Positions 61,568 to 64,000 of a DNA stretch of 64,000 nucleotides are shown piece by piece. Each line of letters starts with the position of its first letter. The stretch's first letter is position 1. Origin of the DNA: Mucilaginibacter sp. GTDB lineage: Bacteria > Bacteroidota > Bacteroidia > Sphingobacteriales > Sphingobacteriaceae. The notes below the pieces were generated by a model that ran no database searches, was not told the origin of the DNA, and saw only the letters and a program-made list of their open reading frames with translations. Where the stretch lies: the NCBI RefSeq assembly GCF_025362475.1, contig NZ_JANYGH010000065.1, forward strand, positions 124,001 to 188,000, written 5' to 3'. A program made the position numbers and the translations under genes.

Positions 61568-61974
61568 TTCAACAAATCAATTAATAACAACTAATTATTT
61601 ATATAAATAAAACTATTACTTGTTAAGGTGTTAGTTATGTGCAAAAGTCGGTATAGATTTTAGATTAAAAGTTATTTTTCATTTTTTATTAACACTTATC
61701 AACACTTTGTTAGCTTGTATCACTTTGATTTTGTGATTTCTAATAGTTTCAAATTTTTCTTTTGAAAGTTATATGTTAATATTTTGTTAATGTTTAAAAT
61801 GTTAGCTTTAGTGTTTAAAGTATGCAAAAGTCGCTCAAAAATTATTCATTTCATTTAAAAAATCTAGGGTTATCCACACTTTGGTTATTTATTAGCTATT
61901 TCTTTACATCAAATTAACATCTTTATCCCTGTTATTAACATATCGTGTACATTTGCACAACTTATATATAAAAT
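61568..61974. other. AT-rich divergent intergenic region between nadA and nadB
   Basis: No gene seen. It contains one perfect DnaA-box consensus TTATCCACA (61869-61877) and near matches TTATCAACA (61696-61704) and TTATTAACA (61686-61694, 61932-61940). The nadB promoter is at its right end. It may hold nad regulation or, less likely, a replication-origin-like array. Confidence 0.45.
61948..61955 (+). promoter_or_regulatory. Candidate nadB promoter -7 box
   Basis: TACATTTG matches TAnnTTTG exactly, with TTTA 22 bases upstream as a weak -33. Transcription would start near 61960, 15 bases before the ATG. Confidence 0.6.
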
Positions 61975-63567
61975 ATGACCCGAACTGTTGATTTCCTGAT
62001 CGTAGGATCAGGCATTGCCGGACTAAGTTTTGCCCTTAAGGCTGCGAAACATGGTAAGGTTCTGATAGTTACAAAATCAAATGAAGACGAATCCAACACT
62101 AAGTATGCCCAGGGTGGTGTGGCGGTTGTTGTGGATAAAAAGGAGGATTCTTTTGAAAAACACATTGAGGACACCTTAATTAGTGGTGATGGCCTTTGCG
62201 ACCGTGATGTTGTGGAAGCCGTTGTTAAAGAAGGACCGGAGAGAATTAATGAAATTATTGATTACGGGACTAATTTTGATAAAACGAACGAAGGTTTTTA
62301 TGACCTGGCAAAAGAAGGGGGCCATTCCGAATTTAGAGTTTTACATTATAAGGATGTGACCGGGCTGGAGATTGAAAGGTCATTATTAGAAGAGATCCAC
62401 AAGAATCCCAATATTGAGATATTAACACATTATTTCGCGGTAGATTTAATAACCCAGCACCATTTAGGCCAGCTGGTAGGAAAATCAAGTACCGATATAA
62501 CCTGTTACGGTATTTACGCCTTTAATACGGAGAGTAATGTTGTTGAAAAAATATTATCGAAGGTTACGGTGATGGCATCCGGTGGTGCCGGCCATATTTA
62601 TTCAATTACCACCAATCCAACCATTGCTACCGGTGATGGTATTGCCATGGTATATAGGGCAAAAGGTAAGGTTAGGAATATGGAGTTTATCCAGTTTCAT
62701 CCTACAGCTTTGTATAATCCGGGTGAGTATCCTTCGTTCCTGATATCTGAGGCTGTACGTGGCTTTGGCGGGATATTAAAGCGTACCAATGGTGAAGAGT
62801 TTATGCAGGAGTATGATCCGCGTAAATCATTGGCGCCAAGGGATATTACTGCGAGAGCAATTGATGCCGAGATAAAAAAATCGGGCGAGGATTTTGTTTA
62901 CCTGGATATCCGTCACCGCAGTAAAAAAGATATTTTAAATCATTTCCCTAATATATATGCCAAATGCCTGGAGATAGGTATTGATATGACCAAGGATATG
63001 ATCCCGGTTGCGCCGGCCTGTCATTACATGTGTGGTGGTGTTATGGTTGATCATGTGGGTCAGTCGTCTATATTAAGGTTATATGCCTGCGGCGAATGCT
63101 CATCAACAGGTTTACATGGCGCTAATAGGCTGGCATCCAATTCTTTATTGGAAGCATTAGTTTTTGCACACCGTATTTATGAAGATGCTGTAGATAAATT
63201 TAACGATTTTGTGATACCCGCTAATATCCCTGATTGGGACGAGCATGGTGTACAATTATCAAATGAAGATATTTTGGTTACGCACAACGTGCGCGAAATG
63301 CAGAAGCTAATGAATGACTATGTAGGCATTGTACGGTCTGATTTCAGGCTGGAGCGGGCTATGCGTAGATTAGGGTTGCTGTATGAAGAAACAGAATCAT
63401 TTTATAAAAAAACTAAACTATCCGTAAAACTTTGCGAGCTGCGTAACCTGATCCAGGTATCATTTATCGTGGTAAAATCGGCCATGTTACGTAAAGAGAG
63501 CAGGGGGCTGCATTATACTACTGATTATCCTGTACATGCTGAGGAGGTTAAGGATACGGTGTTTTAA
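61975..63567 (+). CDS. nadB: L-aspartate oxidase
   Basis: 530-residue FAD enzyme that oxidises aspartate to iminoaspartate, substrate of NadA. FAD loop FLIVGSGIAGLSFALKAAKHG near residue 8, SNTKYAQGGVAVV near 41 (typical NadB), the catalytic region FIQFHPTAL near 241, and ACGECSSTGLHGANRLASNSLLEAL near 372. The C-terminal helical domain is complete. It is divergent from nadA. Confidence 0.96.
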   Translation: MTRTVDFLIVGSGIAGLSFALKAAKHGKVLIVTKSNEDESNTKYAQGGVAVVVDKKEDSFEKHIEDTLISGDGLCDRDVVEAVVKEGPERINEIIDYGTNFDKTNEGFYDLAKEGGHSEFRVLHYKDVTGLEIERSLLEEIHKNPNIEILTHYFAVDLITQHHLGQLVGKSSTDITCYGIYAFNTESNVVEKILSKVTVMASGGAGHIYSITTNPTIATGDGIAMVYRAKGKVRNMEFIQFHPTALYNPGEYPSFLISEAVRGFGGILKRTNGEEFMQEYDPRKSLAPRDITARAIDAEIKKSGEDFVYLDIRHRSKKDILNHFPNIYAKCLEIGIDMTKDMIPVAPACHYMCGGVMVDHVGQSSILRLYACGECSSTGLHGANRLASNSLLEALVFAHRIYEDAVDKFNDFVIPANIPDWDEHGVQLSNEDILVTHNVREMQKLMNDYVGIVRSDFRLERAMRRLGLLYEETESFYKKTKLSVKLCELRNLIQVSFIVVKSAMLRKESRGLHYTTDYPVHAEEVKDTVF

Positions 63568-63585
63568 AAGAAAGTTAAAAAATAT

Positions 63586-63666
63586 GTCATTGCGAGGAAC
63601 GAAGCAATCGGATGCTATACAGGACGTACTTGTGCGGTTCGCGATTGCTTCGTGCCTCGCAAAGGC
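63586..63666. repeat. GTCATTGCGAGGAACGAAGC palindromic repeat
   Basis: Inverted arms from 63586 and to 63666 with a few differences (GAGGAACG/CGTGCCTC). Same family as at 60379. It sits directly after nadB and may act as its terminator. Confidence 0.75.
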
Positions 63667-63748
63667 ATGGTTGTTGTTTGATTCTATGTTGAAACGTCAT
63701 CCTGTTGTGCCGTTGTAGCAGACGGTGAGGAAAAAGACGAGGAATATG

Positions 63749-63821
63749 AGCGGAAAACGGGATTCGAACCCGCGGCCTTCAGTTTGGGAAACTGATGCTC
63801 TACCAGCTGAGCTATTTCCGC
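63749..63821 (-). tRNA. tRNA-Gly (anticodon CCC)
   Basis: On the minus strand the 73-base sequence folds as a cloverleaf: acceptor GCGGAAA/TTTCCGC, D arm GCTCAGCTGGTAGAGC, anticodon stem TCAGT/ACTGA with loop TTCCCAA giving anticodon CCC, and T arm GCGGGTTCGAATCCCGT. The discriminator base is U, as usual in bacterial tRNA-Gly. The CCA end is not encoded. Confidence 0.93.
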
Positions 63822-63892
63822 TTATTTTGTCTTCAAACATAAATAAAAAAATAACAAATTCACTAACTCAATAATTCGCTAATTTAAAAGAT

Positions 63893-64000
63893 ATGCCACT
63901 TATATTGCCAGTTAAAGGTAAAAGCCCGGTTTGAGGAGAAGATTGTTTTATAGCCGAGAATGCCACCATTGTGGGCGATGTGGTGATGGGCAGCAATTGT
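63893..64000 (+). pseudogene. Gamma-class carbonic anhydrase family gene, 5' part, with in-frame TGA at codon 14
   Basis: Cut by the window end. From ATG 63893 the frame reads MPLILPVKGKSPV, then TGA (63932-63934), then GEDCFIAENATIVGDVVMG and on to the edge. This is the start of a left-handed beta-helix protein of the gamma-carbonic anhydrase (YrdA/PaaY-like) family, in which a Trp (TGG) normally stands before GED. So a single G-to-A change, real or a sequencing error, truncates it. Later in-frame GTG or ATG codons could restart translation only with loss of the first coil. Confidence 0.75.

Noticed and set aside
63536..63718. 60-codon frame after nadB
   Set aside because: It reads through the GTCATTGCGAGG repeat.
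1..64000. CRISPR array, prophage or canonical insertion sequence
   Set aside because: No regularly spaced identical repeats, phage genes or transposase were seen; the repeats present are palindromic and irregularly spread.

Overview
The window looks like chromosomal DNA of a Sphingobacteriaceae bacterium (Bacteroidota), most like Mucilaginibacter or Pedobacter. The grounds are gldH next to a PSP1/RicT gene, a type 2 IleRS with a GxHH signature, -7 boxes of the TAnnTTTG type, GH92/GH78/GH3 secreted glycosidases, and many short palindromic intergenic repeats of kinds I associate with this family. Genus is inference; no 16S gene is present. I see no prophage, CRISPR array, plasmid gene, or canonical transposase.

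Layout. 1-1.1 kb: 3' end of a Do/HtrA protease. 1.4-1.8 kb: small membrane-anchored unknown. 2.0-6.6 kb (-): ileS, a DksA/TraR-like gene and lspA, directly abutting. 6.7-10.2 kb: small membrane protein, atypical SDR, RND/MMPL exporter. 10.4-12.4 kb (+): dgkA-recO and a secreted unknown. 13.0-16.2 kb: a large GH92 enzyme with an extra N-terminal beta domain. 16.3-25.5 kb (-): a complete pentose-phosphate locus (polyphosphate-type glucokinase, tkt, rpiA, tal, HAD phosphatase, gnd, zwf, pgl), which can carry glucose to ribose-5-P and NADPH. 25.8-28.2 kb (-): GH78-type rhamnosidase. 28.3-31.9 kb (+): DUF2339-DUF3999 envelope pair. 32.1-33.9 kb (-): DCC protein and a TIGR01777 epimerase whose 5' end is out of frame. 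34.0-34.9 kb (+): membrane protein plus winged-helix regulator behind a very clear Bacteroidota promoter.

35.2-37.5 kb (+): rtcB-prfH, an RNA-ligase/release-factor pair tied to repair and rescue of damaged ribosomes, with a long unexplained leader. 37.6-45.5 kb: outer-membrane-type unknown, carboxylesterase and two GH3 beta-glucosidases. 45.8-51.0 kb (-): ugd, uxs, galE, rfbB, ywqE, a nucleotide-sugar and polysaccharide-control operon. 51.1-57.8 kb: kdtA, ruvX, holB-ricT-gldH, a TPR gene remnant, rmuC. 58.0-58.6 kb: a GIY-YIG nuclease gene between inverted palindromic repeats. 58.6-63.6 kb: membrane unknown, thiL, nadA, and divergent nadB. The end holds tRNA-Gly(CCC) and the start of a gamma-carbonic-anhydrase gene with an in-frame TGA.

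The strongest leads are the rtcB-prfH unit with its leader, the GIY-YIG gene enclosed by palindromic repeats that also occur as a gene-free element at 35.0 kb, and two apparent gene lesions: an A-tract frameshift at 33.0 kb and a TGA for Trp at 63.93 kb.
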